Part shown: positions 9,474-18,208 of the stretch, one piece after another
How the letters are laid out: every line of letters begins with the position of its first letter
How positions within the stretch are numbered: the first letter of the stretch is position 1
From: Actinomadura viridilutea
GTDB lineage: Bacteria > Actinomycetota > Actinomycetes > Streptosporangiales > Streptosporangiaceae
Assembly: GCA_003001795.1 (NCBI GenBank)
Contig: PVNI01000002.1
Coordinates: 525,389-589,388 of the forward strand
DNA length: 64,000 bases
Direction of reading: 5' to 3'
The notes under the pieces: generated by a model
The model's database searches: none
Told to the model about the DNA's origin: nothing
The model's input: only the letters and a program-made list of their open reading frames with translations
Program-made: the position numbers and the translations under genes

Positions 9474-10076
9474 ATGGTCGATGTGGACGCCGAGCGGGTG
9501 ATGATGCTGCGGGAGATTCTGTCGGCCACCGGGTGGCTGGAGCGCACCGGCGAGCTCGGCCGGGCGCTCCGGGTGAGCGCCCGCACGCCGGGCGGGCTGC
9601 TGCTGGTGGGGACCCCCGGCGACGACCCCTGGCATCTGGCCGCGCACCTCGACGACGAGAGCAGGCTGAGCCGGCTGCCCGCCCTGTCCCCCACGCTGGT
9701 GCGCTGGTCGCCGCCGAAGGACGCTCCCCCGCACCTGCGGGTGGGCCTGGAGCGGCTGGAGGCGGCCCGGCGCGGCGAGACGCTCTTCGTCGTCGCCGAG
9801 GAGGCCGCGCCGGACCCGCTGCTGGAACGGGTGAACGACGCCCGCCGCACCGGCGCGACGATCCTCGCGCTGGAGACCGGCGACCGGGAGCTGCGCGGCC
9901 TGGCGCACGAGGCCCTGACCGTCCCGCCCGACGACGCGCTGCTGACGTTCGACGGCGCCCAGCACCTGGTCAGCGCGGCCGCCGGGGAGGAGCCGCCGCG
10001 GCGGCGGTCCGGGCTCGGGCTGCGCCGCCGCCTGGCCCGCCTGCTCGACACGGTCAGCGGCCCCACCGTGGACTAG
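9474..10076 (+). CDS. Conserved actinobacterial protein, unknown
   Basis: I do not recognise this 200-residue protein. It is soluble, with no signal peptide or membrane segment, and looks like an alpha/beta protein: strands GLLLVGTP, ETLFVVAEE and GATILALE alternate with charged helices. The tail from about residue 165 is Arg-rich and basic (PRRRSGLGLRRRLARLL). Codon use matches its neighbours and the gene fits neatly between npdG and a small minus-strand gene. It may bind a sugar or nucleotide through the Rossmann-like strands, but no motif proves this. Confidence 0.75.
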   Translation: MVDVDAERVMMLREILSATGWLERTGELGRALRVSARTPGGLLLVGTPGDDPWHLAAHLDDESRLSRLPALSPTLVRWSPPKDAPPHLRVGLERLEAARRGETLFVVAEEAAPDPLLERVNDARRTGATILALETGDRELRGLAHEALTVPPDDALLTFDGAQHLVSAAAGEEPPRRRSGLGLRRRLARLLDTVSGPTVD

Positions 10077-10097
10077 GCCCTCCCCGCCCGAGCGGAT

Positions 10098-10280
10098 CTA
10101 GAAGTCCTCGTCCTCGTCCTGCTCGCGCCACGCCTCGTTGCGCTCGCGGGCCAGCTGGAGCGCGTTGCCCGCCGCCGCCTCCGAGCCGTAAGGCCCCATG
10201 CGGTCCTTGTTCGCGCAGCCCGGGCCGTGCTCCACCCGCAGGTGCTTGAGGCAGAACCACCAGTCGCCGTCGTCGCTCAT
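10098..10280 (-). CDS. Small conserved protein with WWFCLKH start
   Basis: A 60-residue protein with a strong ribosome binding site (GGAGGG, 5 nt before ATG 10280). It opens with [26 protein letters not shown], so two cysteines and two histidines could form a small metal site, followed by one helix and an acidic tail (EQDEDEDF). Small proteins with this layout seem widespread in actinomycetes, but I know no function. It is divergent from map. Confidence 0.75.
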   Translation of the reverse strand: MSDDGDWWFCLKHLRVEHGPGCANKDRMGPYGSEAAAGNALQLARERNEAWREQDEDEDF

Positions 10281-10338
10281 CGCGTCCCTCCGCTCTGCGC
10301 GCGCCGCGCGCCTTGGATCGTGCCCGGATCCGGCTGAC

Positions 10339-10344
10339 TACACT
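10339..10344 (+). promoter_or_regulatory. -10 element for leaderless map
   Basis: TACACT ends 7 nt before the ATG at 10352 and there is no ribosome binding site. TTGGAT at 10313-10318 could be a -35 box, although the 20-nt spacing is long. The layout suggests a leaderless methionine aminopeptidase mRNA. Confidence 0.45.
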
Positions 10345-10351
10345 CCCAGAC

Positions 10352-11203
10352 ATGACGACCCAACTGCTCCGGCCCGGCCGTATCTCGCCCATGCGCAAGG
10401 TCCCCGCGCACATCCCGCGCCCGGAGTACGTGGGAAAAAAGCGCCCGAAGACCGGTGAACCCGACGTCAAGACTCCCGAGATCATCGAGAAGATGCGGAT
10501 CGCCGGGCGCATCGCGGCGCAGGCGCTGGAGGAGGTCGGCCGGCACGTCCGCCCCGGGATCACCACCGACGAGCTGGACCGCATCGGGCACGAGTTCCTG
10601 CTCGACCACGGCGCCTACCCGTCGACGCTGGGCTACCGCGGGTTCCCCAAGTCGCTGTGCACCTCGATCAACGAGGTGATCTGCCACGGCATCCCCGACG
10701 ACACGGTGCTGCGCGACGGCGACATCATCAACATCGACATCACCGCCTACATCCACGGCGTGCACGGCGACACCGACGCCACCTTCCTGTGCGGCGACGT
10801 CGACGAGGAGTCGCGGCTGCTGGTTGAGCGCACCCGCGAGGCCATGATGCGCGGCATCAAGGCGGTCGCGCCGGGCCGGGCCATCAACGTGATCGGCCGG
10901 GTCATCGAGTCGTACGCCAAGCGGTTCGGGTACGGGGTGGTGCGCGACTTCACCGGGCACGGCATCGGCACGACCTTCCACTCCGGGCTGGTGATCCCGC
11001 ACTACGACGACCCCGCCGCCACCACGGTGATGCAGCCGGGCATGACGTTCACCATCGAGCCCATGCTCACGCTCGGCACCCACGACTACGACATCTGGAA
11101 GGACGGCTGGACGGTCGTCACCAAGGACCGCAAGCGCACCGCCCAGTTCGAGCACACGATCCTGGTGACCGAAGACGGCCACGAGATCCTGACCCTTCCC
11201 TGA
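10352..11203 (+). CDS. map: Methionine aminopeptidase, type Ic
   Basis: Removes the initiator methionine from new proteins. The five metal ligands of the pita-bread fold are D129, D140, H203, E236 and E267 ([40 protein letters not shown]). The first 40 residues form the Pro-rich extension ([20 protein letters not shown]) typical of actinobacterial MetAP1c, as in the Mycobacterium tuberculosis enzyme, and thought to contact the ribosome. 283 residues is normal. The start at 10352 follows a -10 box by 7 nt and gives the family N-terminus. Confidence 0.96.
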   Translation: MTTQLLRPGRISPMRKVPAHIPRPEYVGKKRPKTGEPDVKTPEIIEKMRIAGRIAAQALEEVGRHVRPGITTDELDRIGHEFLLDHGAYPSTLGYRGFPKSLCTSINEVICHGIPDDTVLRDGDIINIDITAYIHGVHGDTDATFLCGDVDEESRLLVERTREAMMRGIKAVAPGRAINVIGRVIESYAKRFGYGVVRDFTGHGIGTTFHSGLVIPHYDDPAATTVMQPGMTFTIEPMLTLGTHDYDIWKDGWTVVTKDRKRTAQFEHTILVTEDGHEILTLP

Positions 11204-11283
11204 CCATTCCCGGGCCCGCCCCGAGGGTAAGAAAAGGGACCTAAGGCCACATAAGCCGCCAACCGGCTCGGGAGTGCAGCTCG

Positions 11284-11976
11284 ATGAACGCCTCAGCGCC
11301 GTATCCGCCGCCACGGGTCCCGTCCGACAGCATGCCGCCCGGCCGGGCGGCGCTGAGCGTGACGTGGGCGGCGCTGCCGTTCCTGAGCCTGGGCTACCTG
11401 ACGCCGTTCGCCTTCGCGGGGGCGGCGCTGTGGCGGCGCAACGCCCACCTGGTCGTCGCCGCCCTGGTGTACACGGCCGTCTTCGTGGCGCAGGTGGTCC
11501 TGCTCTCCCGCGCGGACGGCGAGGGCGGCCCCAGCGGGCTCGTGGGCGTGCTGACCTTCGTGCAGGCGGTGGTGGGCTGCGGGCACGCGTTCCTGGTGCG
11601 CCGCCGCGTCTTCGACCCCCACGGGCTGTCCGGCGTCGACAACGAGGCCGCCATCGAGCGGGTGCGGCGGCAGCGGGCGCTGCGGCAGAAGGCCCGCGAG
11701 CTGGCCGCGGGCGACCCGGGTCTGGCGCGCGAGCTGCGCATCGGCCGCCCCGACCTGCCGCGCGAGTACAACGACGGCGGCCTGATCGACGTCAACCACG
11801 CCCCGGCGGAGGTGCTGACGCAGCTTCCCGGCATCACCCCGGAGCTGGCCGCGCGCATCGTCAAGGTGCGGGACGAGACCGGCGGGTTCATGTCCGCCGA
11901 GGAGCTGTCGGCGCTGGTGGGGCTGCCGCCGGCGCTGACCGCGGACATGGCCGACTACGCCGTCTTCATCCGGTGA
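11284..11976 (+). CDS. Membrane protein with helix-hairpin-helix domain
   Basis: A 230-residue protein with about three membrane segments at residues 20-105 and a short soluble linker rich in Arg. The C-terminal helix-hairpin-helix region (about 155-230) includes IDVNHAPAEVLTQLPGIT and ELSALVGLPP, the ComEA/type II secretion K motif that usually binds DNA non-specifically or serves protein contacts. GGGAG at about 11270 precedes ATG 11284. It is not next to competence genes, so a DNA-uptake role is unsupported; it may be a membrane-anchored DNA- or protein-binding factor. Confidence 0.8.
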   Translation: MNASAPYPPPRVPSDSMPPGRAALSVTWAALPFLSLGYLTPFAFAGAALWRRNAHLVVAALVYTAVFVAQVVLLSRADGEGGPSGLVGVLTFVQAVVGCGHAFLVRRRVFDPHGLSGVDNEAAIERVRRQRALRQKARELAAGDPGLARELRIGRPDLPREYNDGGLIDVNHAPAEVLTQLPGITPELAARIVKVRDETGGFMSAEELSALVGLPPALTADMADYAVFIR

Positions 11977-12006
11977 GGCCGCCCGCGACGGGGTAGGCCG
12001 TACCTC

Positions 12007-13035
12007 GTGGCGGCACGCAAGAAGGACGGGGCGCGGCCCGGGGGCGCCGACCCGCTGGCCGAGTACCGGAGCAAGCGCGATCATCGGCGGACCCCGGAGC
12101 CGGTTCCGGCCGACGGGCCGCTCCCCCGCGGCGACGACGACACCTTCGTCGTCCAGGAGCACCACGCGCGGAGCCTGCACTGGGACCTGCGCCTGGAGCG
12201 CGGCGGCGTGCTCGTGTCGTGGGCGGTGCCCAAGGGCATCCCGACCGCCCCGGACGCCGACCGCCTGGCCGTGCGCACCGAGGACCATCCGCTGGACTAC
12301 GCCGCCTTCCACGGGGAGATCCCCAGGGGCGAGTACGGCGCCGGGACGATGACGATCTGGGACCGCGGCGTGTACGAGACCGAGAAGTGGTCCGACCGCG
12401 AGGTCAAGGTGGTGCTGCACGGTTCGCGGGTGTCCGGCCGGTACGCGCTGTTCCGCACGCGGGGCGAGAACTGGATGATCCACCGGATGGACCCGCCCGC
12501 CGACCCGGACGCCGAGCCGCTGCCGGAGGCGCCGCGGCCGATGCCCGCCGCCGAGCGGGCCCGGCTGCCGCGCGACCAGGACGCCTACGGCTTCGAGTTC
12601 GACTGGGGCGGACGGCGCCTGCTCGCCTCCATCGAGGGCGGCCGCACCCGCTTCACCGACGCGCGGGGCCGCGCGGTCGCCGGCCCGGCGGGCCTGGGCG
12701 GGCCGCTCGGCCGGGCGGTGGGCGCGCGCCCCGTCCTGCTGGACGGCGAACTGGCGCGGGTGGACGGCCGCGAGACGTACCTGATCTTCGACGTGCTCCA
12801 TTTGGACGGCCGTCCGCTGCTGGACCTGCCCTACGAGCGGCGCCGCCGCGCGCTCGACGGCCTGCGCCTCACCGGCCCGCGCTGGCAGACCGCCCCGTGG
12901 TTCCCCGGCGACGGCGACGCGGTGCTCGCCGCCGCCCGCGAGCAGGGGCTGCCCGGCGTGCTGGCCAAGCGTCTGGACTCCCCGTACCGGCCGGGCGAGG
13001 ACAACGACGCCTGGCGCCGCATCCCCGTCCGGTAG
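12007..13035 (+). CDS. LigD-type 3'-phosphoesterase with degenerate ligase domain
   Basis: Residues about 30-165 are the 3'-phosphoesterase domain of LigD (FVVQEHHARSLHWDLRLE with the metal-binding HxxxxxHWDLR pattern, VPKGIP, FHGEIPRGEYGAGTM), which trims 3' ends during non-homologous end joining. The rest (about 190-342) resembles the adenylation domain of an ATP-dependent ligase (LLDGELARVDG, LIFDVLHLDGRPL, GVLAKRLDSPYRPG). Its motif I, however, reads EFDWGGRR where active ligases have E-x-K-W-D-G: the nucleophilic Lys is Asp. No OB-fold follows. It may thus act as a phosphoesterase with a non-catalytic nucleotide- or DNA-binding tail. No Ku gene is near. Confidence 0.85.
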   Translation: MAARKKDGARPGGADPLAEYRSKRDHRRTPEPVPADGPLPRGDDDTFVVQEHHARSLHWDLRLERGGVLVSWAVPKGIPTAPDADRLAVRTEDHPLDYAAFHGEIPRGEYGAGTMTIWDRGVYETEKWSDREVKVVLHGSRVSGRYALFRTRGENWMIHRMDPPADPDAEPLPEAPRPMPAAERARLPRDQDAYGFEFDWGGRRLLASIEGGRTRFTDARGRAVAGPAGLGGPLGRAVGARPVLLDGELARVDGRETYLIFDVLHLDGRPLLDLPYERRRRALDGLRLTGPRWQTAPWFPGDGDAVLAAAREQGLPGVLAKRLDSPYRPGEDNDAWRRIPVR

Positions 13036-13181
13036 CCGCCGGAACCCGCCGCTCCGCGAACGCATCCAAACGGGCGGAAGCGGTCTGGCGCGTCGTCGGC
13101 GCGTCACCGCGGCGGGTGCGCGGCGGCGGGCTAAAGTCCCGCCCTGGCGACGAAACGGGTCGAAGGGCGGTAGAGCACGAC

Positions 13182-13898
13182 ATGATGGGGCAGACGCACG
13201 CCCTCTCCGGTGCGCTGGTGTGGCTGGGGGCGGTGCCCCTGCTCAGCCAGGACCGGCTGCTCGGCGAACACGCGATCTCCCTGTCGCCCGCGCAGCTGCT
13301 GGCGGGCGCGGTGGTGTGCGCGGGCGCGGCGCTGCTGCCCGACGTCGACCACCACAACGGCCGCATCGCCAACACCTTCGGCCCCGTCACCAAGAACCTG
13401 TGCAAGGGGATCGGCGCGCTGGCGGGCGGGCACCGGCAGGCCACCCACTCGATCCTGTTCGCCGTGCTGATGGGCCTGGCGATGGACTGGCTGGCCACGC
13501 ATTTCGTCTACGGCTGGTGGGCGGCGCTGTTCGTCATCGTCGGGTTCGGGCTGCGCGGCATCGGCCTCGACTTCGAGGGCAAGGAGCCGCAGTCGGCGCT
13601 CGCCGACTGCGCGGTCGCGGCCCTGGCCGTCTACCTCATGCACGACCTGGACATGAGCTTCGTCGGCTTCGCGGTGGCGCTGGGCTGCCTGGCGCACGTG
13701 GCGGGCGACTGCCTGACGCCGCGGGGCTGCCCGGTGTTCTGGCCGATGACGTGGCGGGTGGAGATCCCGCTGATCCCGCGCACCGACGGCAAGGTGGAGC
13801 GGTGGGTGGTCATGCCCCTGCTGACGCTCGGCGTGGCGATCCTGACGATGCGGTCGGTCCTCGGCGAGATCGCCGCCCGCTGGCTCACCACGGGCTGA
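13182..13898 (+). CDS. YdjM-family membrane metal-dependent hydrolase
   Basis: A 238-residue protein of the YdjM/DUF457 family of membrane-bound putative metal-dependent hydrolases. It has an N-terminal HALSGALVWL segment, LLPDVDHHNGRIA and HRQATHS; the His and Asp residues in these blocks are the likely metal ligands. About five membrane segments follow in alternation. The E. coli relative is SOS-controlled, but no LexA-like site is visible here. ATG 13182 or 13185 could be used; both fit. Confidence 0.85.
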   Translation: MMGQTHALSGALVWLGAVPLLSQDRLLGEHAISLSPAQLLAGAVVCAGAALLPDVDHHNGRIANTFGPVTKNLCKGIGALAGGHRQATHSILFAVLMGLAMDWLATHFVYGWWAALFVIVGFGLRGIGLDFEGKEPQSALADCAVAALAVYLMHDLDMSFVGFAVALGCLAHVAGDCLTPRGCPVFWPMTWRVEIPLIPRTDGKVERWVVMPLLTLGVAILTMRSVLGEIAARWLTTG

Positions 13899-13908
13899 CG
13901 CTCCTTAC

Positions 13909-13961
13909 TCCATCAGGTCACTTCCGGCAGGTCACTCCAGCAGGTCACTCCAGCAGGTCGC
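13909..13961. repeat. Four 13-14 bp tandem repeats after hydrolase gene
   Basis: Four near-identical units with consensus TCCAGCAGGTCAC at 13909, 13922 (14 bp), 13936 and 13949, starting 11 bp after a stop codon. The arrangement resembles the array at 5861-5916 in unit length and gene-end placement, with a different sequence. Confidence 0.75.
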
Positions 13962-14079
13962 CGAACTCCGCGCAGTGGCGGACCTTCCAGTGGTCGCCGG
14001 GCGCGAACGGGTGGCGCCCCTATCCGGGGCGGGCCCGGACGGTCGGCTGGGTGGCCTGGCGTGCGCCGGGTTGTCGGCC

Positions 14080-15177
14080 CTAGAAGCGGGTGACCAGGGC
14101 GATGCGGTCGTGGTCGACGAGGAAGCCGTCCGAGACGAACGTGACCTCTCCCCCGTACTCCAGGGTCGTCTCGATGATGTTGTCGACCACGTCGTCCACC
14201 ACGTCGGCGCCGCGCAGCACGCCGGGCGGGCCGTCGAACGACACGAGCTCGTCGCCGCTGCGCACCGCCGGGGCGTAGTAGCCGCGCTCGACGATCAGGT
14301 GCTCGCCGCGCCCCTCCTCGACCAGGCGCATCACCTCGTCGAGGCCGGCGGCGTAGCGGTGCAGGCGGCGCGCGGCCTCCAGCTCGGCCAGCACGGCCAC
14401 CTCGCGCAGATCCTCGTAGGCGTCCAGCACCGGGCGCGCCAGGCGGGCCAGGGCGCTCGGCGGCGTGCCGTCGTGGCTCCCGTCGATGCGGCCCGCCACC
14501 GTGATCCGCGACCCGGCCAGCTGGTCGAACAGCGCCTGCAGCCGGGTCACGCCCGCGACCACCACCGGGCGCCGGTCGCGGGCCAGCACGGCCTCCAGCC
14601 GGGCCACGACCTCGCGCAGGAGCTGCCTCTGGCGGTGGCGCTCGTCGCCGTGGGGCACGCCGCGCGGCGCCTGGCGCTTGGCGCCCCCCTCGTCGACCGG
14701 CGCGGGTTTCACGGGGAAGCCGTGGCGCACCATCTCCGTCAGCTCGCCGCCGCGCCCGTCCCACAGCCGCGTCTCCTGGTCCGACAGCGCCAGCAGCCAG
14801 TAGCGCGTCGTGCGGGAGCAGGCGGCGATCAGGTCGCGGGTGGCGAACGTGGTGTCGACGACCACCCGCTGGTCCACCGGCTGGTCCACGGCGTAGACGT
14901 GGTGCTCGCCGCCGGGCGCGGCGAACAGCGCCAGGCCCTCGGCGTGCGCCGGGCCGGCGTCGGCGGCGGCCCGCTCCAGGCCGCGCATCACGTCGTCGGC
15001 GACGTCCGGCCCGACCCGCGGGTCGGAGTGCAGCCGCCGGCGGGCCTCGGCGAGCAGGTTGCGCAGGCGGATGGAGTCCTGGCGGCTGTTGGGCGTGCGG
15101 CGCTCGGTCGGCAGCAGCACCGACACGGCCGGGTAGGCGCGCGGTTTGCGCAGTTCGGAGAGTGTGGCGGCGTCCAT
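14080..15177 (-). CDS. eRF1/Pelota-like protein (baeRF group)
   Basis: A 365-residue soluble protein that resembles the bacterial homologues of archaeo-eukaryotic release factors (baeRF family 3-like). It opens with AYPAVSVLLPTERRTPN, followed by RLRNLLAEARRRL, and has a middle segment VVVAGVTRLQALFDQL and an Rossmann-like C-terminal region (VDDVVDNIIETTLEYGGEVTFVSDG) like the L7Ae-type domain of eRF1. These proteins are thought to bind the ribosome or tRNA-peptide bonds during ribosome rescue or dormancy; no function is proven here. ATG 15177 has a GGGGGAT ribosome binding site. Family call is from motif recall and moderately sure. Confidence 0.65.
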   Translation of the reverse strand: MDAATLSELRKPRAYPAVSVLLPTERRTPNSRQDSIRLRNLLAEARRRLHSDPRVGPDVADDVMRGLERAAADAGPAHAEGLALFAAPGGEHHVYAVDQPVDQRVVVDTTFATRDLIAACSRTTRYWLLALSDQETRLWDGRGGELTEMVRHGFPVKPAPVDEGGAKRQAPRGVPHGDERHRQRQLLREVVARLEAVLARDRRPVVVAGVTRLQALFDQLAGSRITVAGRIDGSHDGTPPSALARLARPVLDAYEDLREVAVLAELEAARRLHRYAAGLDEVMRLVEEGRGEHLIVERGYYAPAVRSGDELVSFDGPPGVLRGADVVDDVVDNIIETTLEYGGEVTFVSDGFLVDHDRIALVTRF

Positions 15178-15334
15178 GATCCCCCGATCTCATGTCCGTC
15201 GACGCTAGGTCCCTCATTTGTAACGAAAGCTGGGCAAAAAGTGCGCAATGGTTCGGTGCGGGGATCGTCACCGGTTCGGGGGCGGCGGCGCTCCGGGCGC
15301 GCGGCGGTGCGGGGGTCGAGCAGGTCCGCGCGGG

Positions 15335-15340
15335 GACAAT
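15335..15340 (+). promoter_or_regulatory. -10 element upstream of the HtrA gene
   Basis: GACAAT ends 7 nt before the ATG at 15348, with no ribosome binding site between, so the protease mRNA is probably leaderless or nearly so. Confidence 0.4.
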
Positions 15341-15347
15341 CGCGGGC

Positions 15348-16421
15348 ATGAGGTTCCTCCACACAGGTGCCCGGGCGGGCGCCGCCGTGCTGGCAGGCGT
15401 CCTGCTGGCGGGCGGATGCTCAGGCGGCGACGGCTCCCCGGCCCCGGCGGGGCGCGCGGGCGACGCGACGGCCGTGGCGGTCGCGCCCGCGGCGGCGACG
15501 CTCGAGCAGCAGTTCGAGCGGGTCGTCGCCAAGGTCCTGCCGTCGGTGGTGCAGATCCGCACCGATCGCAGCGAGGGATCCGGCGTCGTCTACGACCGCC
15601 GCGGCCACATCGTCACCAACGCCCACGTCGTCGCCGGCGCGCGGCGGATCGAGGTGATCGCCGCCAGCGGCGGCAAGCCGCTGCCCGCCACGCCGGTGGG
15701 CGCCTTCGTCCCCGACGACCTGGCGGTGGTGCGGGTCGACGGCGCCGGGCTGCGCCCCGCCGCGTTCGGCGACTCGAGCAGGCTGCGCACCGGGCAGATC
15801 GTGCTGGCCATGGGCAACCCGCTGGGCCTGTCCGGGAGCGTCACCAACGGGATCGTCTCCGCGCTCGGCCGCACCGTGACGACCAAGCGCGAGGGCGCCT
15901 TCCCCGGCGCGACGATCGGCAACGCCATCCAGACCAGCGCGCCGATCAACCCCGGCAACAGCGGGGGCGCGCTGGTCACGCTGAACGGCGAGGTGATCGG
16001 CATTCCCACCGCCGCCGCGTCCGACCCGCGGATCGGCGGCACGGCCGTCGGCATCGGCTTCGCCACCCCGAGCAGCACGGTCCGGTCGATCGTCCCGCAG
16101 CTCATCGCGGACGGCCGGGTGAGCCGGTCCGGGCGGGCGGCGCTGGGCGTCACGATCCGCACCGTCCTCGACCCCGAAAGTCTCGAGCAGACGGCCGTGG
16201 GCGTGGTCGAGGTCACTCCCGGCGGCCCGGCCGACAAGGCGGGCATCCGGCCCGGCGACCTGATCCTCGCCGTGAACGGGACGGCCACGCCCGGCCAGAC
16301 CGCGCTGGCCGAGGTGCTGGCGCGGCTGCGTCCGGGCGACACGGCCGAGGTACGGCTCCAGACCGCGGACGGCGCCGCCCGCACCGTGAAGGTCACCCTG
16401 GGCGAGCTGCCCGGCGGCTGA
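15348..16421 (+). CDS. HtrA/DegP-type trypsin-like protease, lipoprotein
   Basis: Secreted or membrane-anchored quality-control protease. A signal peptide ends in the lipobox LLAGGC at about residue 26, so the protein is probably lipid-anchored outside the membrane. The trypsin-like domain (about 55-245) has the triad His (IVTNAHVV), Asp (PDDLAVV) and Ser (NPGNSGGAL). A PDZ domain (about 265-350; GGPADKAGIRPGDLILAVNG) follows. 357 residues is normal for actinobacterial PepD-like proteases. ATG 15348 follows a -10-like GACAAT by 7 nt and starts directly at the signal peptide. Confidence 0.93.
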   Translation: MRFLHTGARAGAAVLAGVLLAGGCSGGDGSPAPAGRAGDATAVAVAPAAATLEQQFERVVAKVLPSVVQIRTDRSEGSGVVYDRRGHIVTNAHVVAGARRIEVIAASGGKPLPATPVGAFVPDDLAVVRVDGAGLRPAAFGDSSRLRTGQIVLAMGNPLGLSGSVTNGIVSALGRTVTTKREGAFPGATIGNAIQTSAPINPGNSGGALVTLNGEVIGIPTAAASDPRIGGTAVGIGFATPSSTVRSIVPQLIADGRVSRSGRAALGVTIRTVLDPESLEQTAVGVVEVTPGGPADKAGIRPGDLILAVNGTATPGQTALAEVLARLRPGDTAEVRLQTADGAARTVKVTLGELPGG

Positions 16422-16449
16422 CCTTCCGCGCGTCCGCGTCGACGGCGGC

Positions 16450-16480
16450 GGGGCCGCCCGTGCCGGCCGCGGGCGGCCCC
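16450..16480. terminator. Perfect 11-bp stem between convergent genes
   Basis: GGGGCCGCCCG (16450-16460) pairs perfectly with CGGGCGGCCCC (16470-16480) around a 9-nt loop. It lies between the HtrA gene and the retropepsin-like gene, which converge, and likely ends transcription from both. Confidence 0.7.
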
Positions 16481-16504
16481 GCGCGCGGGACCGCCCGATG
16501 CCCG

Positions 16505-17050
16505 TCACGCCCCGTGCAGCACCAGGCGCTGGCGGGAGTAGTCGACGGTCACTTTGCCGAAGCGGCGCAGTTCGTCCGAGCCGAGCAGGCCGGACACGCG
16601 GTCGTCGCCGACGTCGGTCACCACCAGCGTCCGGCTCCGCAGCGGCCGTCCGCCGACCCGCCACTCGCGCAGCCGCACCATCGGCGCCACCGTGGTGCCG
16701 CCCACGCCGCGCACATTGGCGCTCTGCCCCGTCTCGGGCAGGCCGAGGCGGTCCGCCAGGCGCCGGTCCACCGAGGAGGAGGACGCGCCCGTGTCGAGGA
16801 TGAACTCGTAGGGGCCGTACCCGTTCACGCTCACCGGGACGAGCACGATCGTCGCGCCGTCCCGGTTGATGATCCGCAGCGGGACGGTGACGGCGTCCGC
16901 CGCCGCGGCGCGGTGGGCGGGGGTGACCACCGAGGCGTGCGTGGACCGGGCCGCCGGAACGATCTCGGCGTTGTCGACGCAGGCCGACCCCGCCAGCGCG
17001 GCCGCCACGGCCGCCGGCGCGAGCACCCGCGCGATCCGATTCCAGGACAT
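16505..17050 (-). CDS. Secreted retropepsin-like aspartic protease
   Basis: A 181-residue protein with an N-terminal signal sequence (RVLAPAAVAAALAGSAC), perhaps a lipoprotein although the lipobox is imperfect. The mature part is a single retroviral-type aspartic protease domain: FILDTGASSSSVDRRLADRLG carries the catalytic DTG, and DRVSGLLGSDELRRFGKVTVDY is the conserved second half with the ILG-like turn. Such proteins act as dimers; the substrate is unknown. It sits back to back with the HtrA protease, so both may work in the cell envelope. Confidence 0.85.
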   Translation of the reverse strand: MSWNRIARVLAPAAVAAALAGSACVDNAEIVPAARSTHASVVTPAHRAAAADAVTVPLRIINRDGATIVLVPVSVNGYGPYEFILDTGASSSSVDRRLADRLGLPETGQSANVRGVGGTTVAPMVRLREWRVGGRPLRSRTLVVTDVGDDRVSGLLGSDELRRFGKVTVDYSRQRLVLHGA

Positions 17051-17185
17051 CCGCGCCCCCCATGCCCGACATACGGGTGATCACGGACCTTCCCGGATAG
17101 CGGCCGAACTAACTCCTCGCCTGGTCCGCGCGGACCGGGCGCGAATGTCGGAGGCGGGAGTTCTGTACGCCGCGCGGACGCGGCC

Positions 17186-18124
17186 TCATTTGAGGCGCTC
17201 GATCACCGGGGCGAGGGCGTCGACGTACGGAGCGTGCACGACGACGTAGGTGAAGCCGTAGCGCTCCCGCCGCTCCCGCAGCTGCTCGGCCATCTGCTCC
17301 ACGGTGCCGAACAGCACGAACGGGCAGTCGAGCACCTGCTCGACGGTGAAGTGGGGCAGCAGCCCGGCGGCGAGCCGTTCGGCGGCGGCGCGCCGGTCCG
17401 ACGTGATCTCCACGTACTGCAGCAGGACGTTCAGCTCCAGCTCGGCGAAGCGGTCGCCGGCCCGCTCCCGCACGTACCGCACCCGGTCGTCGGCCTGCTC
17501 GGCGTCGCCCAGCAGGAACGTGCCGGGCGGCTTGCCCGGCGCCTGGTACACCCCGGCGAGGCCGACGATGTCGGCGTGCCGGACGGCCTGGTCGAGGACG
17601 CGGTCGCCGGTGCCGCCGATCAGCAGCGGCGGGCCCGAACCGCCGAAACCGGACTTCTGCACCGGCGCCAGGGGCGTCAGGCCGTGGGCGGCGTCGCGTT
17701 CGGCCCGTTCCGGATAGCCCGGCTCGGCGAACAGCCGGCCCAGCTCCTCCACCAGGGCCGCCATCCGGTCCACCCGCGCGCCGAACGGCTCCCAGGGGAT
17801 GCCCGCCCGGTCGAACTCCCACTTCATGTGCCCGGCGCCGAGGCCGAGTTCGACGCGTCCGCCGGTGAGCCGGTCGGCCGTGGCGACCTCCCGCGCCAGC
17901 AGGTGGGCGTTCCAGAACGCCTCGTTGAGCACCAGCGCGCCCACGCGCAGCCGCTCGGTGGCCTCGGCGGCGGCGACCATGGTGGGGAACGGCGCCGGGC
18001 CGCCGAGATGGTCGGGCACCAGGGCGACGTCGTACCCGCGGGACTCGGCCTCACGGCACCGCCGGACGAACGAGTCCCGGTCCTTCAGGTCGAAGAAGTT
18101 GAACCCGAATCGGAAGTCGCGCAT
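17186..18124 (-). CDS. LLM-class F420-dependent oxidoreductase
   Basis: A 312-residue TIM-barrel protein of the luciferase-like family. FRFGFNFFDLKDRDSF, ALVPDHLGGPAPFP, RVGALVLNEAFWNAHLLAREVATADRL and VELGLGAGHMKWEFDRAGIP match the F420-binding MSMEG_2516-like subgroup better than FMN enzymes. It probably uses reduced F420 to reduce or oxidise an unknown substrate. ATG 18124 gives the family start MRDFRFG; the upstream ATG 18151 is less likely. A gap with paired GTAC sequences (18157-18169) and a TACATT -10-like hexamer separates it from the CopD-CtaG gene. Confidence 0.88.
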   Translation of the reverse strand: MRDFRFGFNFFDLKDRDSFVRRCREAESRGYDVALVPDHLGGPAPFPTMVAAAEATERLRVGALVLNEAFWNAHLLAREVATADRLTGGRVELGLGAGHMKWEFDRAGIPWEPFGARVDRMAALVEELGRLFAEPGYPERAERDAAHGLTPLAPVQKSGFGGSGPPLLIGGTGDRVLDQAVRHADIVGLAGVYQAPGKPPGTFLLGDAEQADDRVRYVRERAGDRFAELELNVLLQYVEITSDRRAAAERLAAGLLPHFTVEQVLDCPFVLFGTVEQMAEQLRERRERYGFTYVVVHAPYVDALAPVIERLK

Positions 18125-18208
18125 GCCGATCAGCCCACCACACCACTGCACAAAATGTACAGAACGTACGCTCTGAGCAGAAGCGGCGGGCGGGTCGCCG
18201 GACCGGCG

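Noticed and set aside
18157..18169. GTAC-agaac-GTAC as an operator of the LLM oxidoreductase gene
   Set aside because: GTAC is self-complementary, so the symmetry is weak, and no regulator is nearby; noted only in the gene entry.
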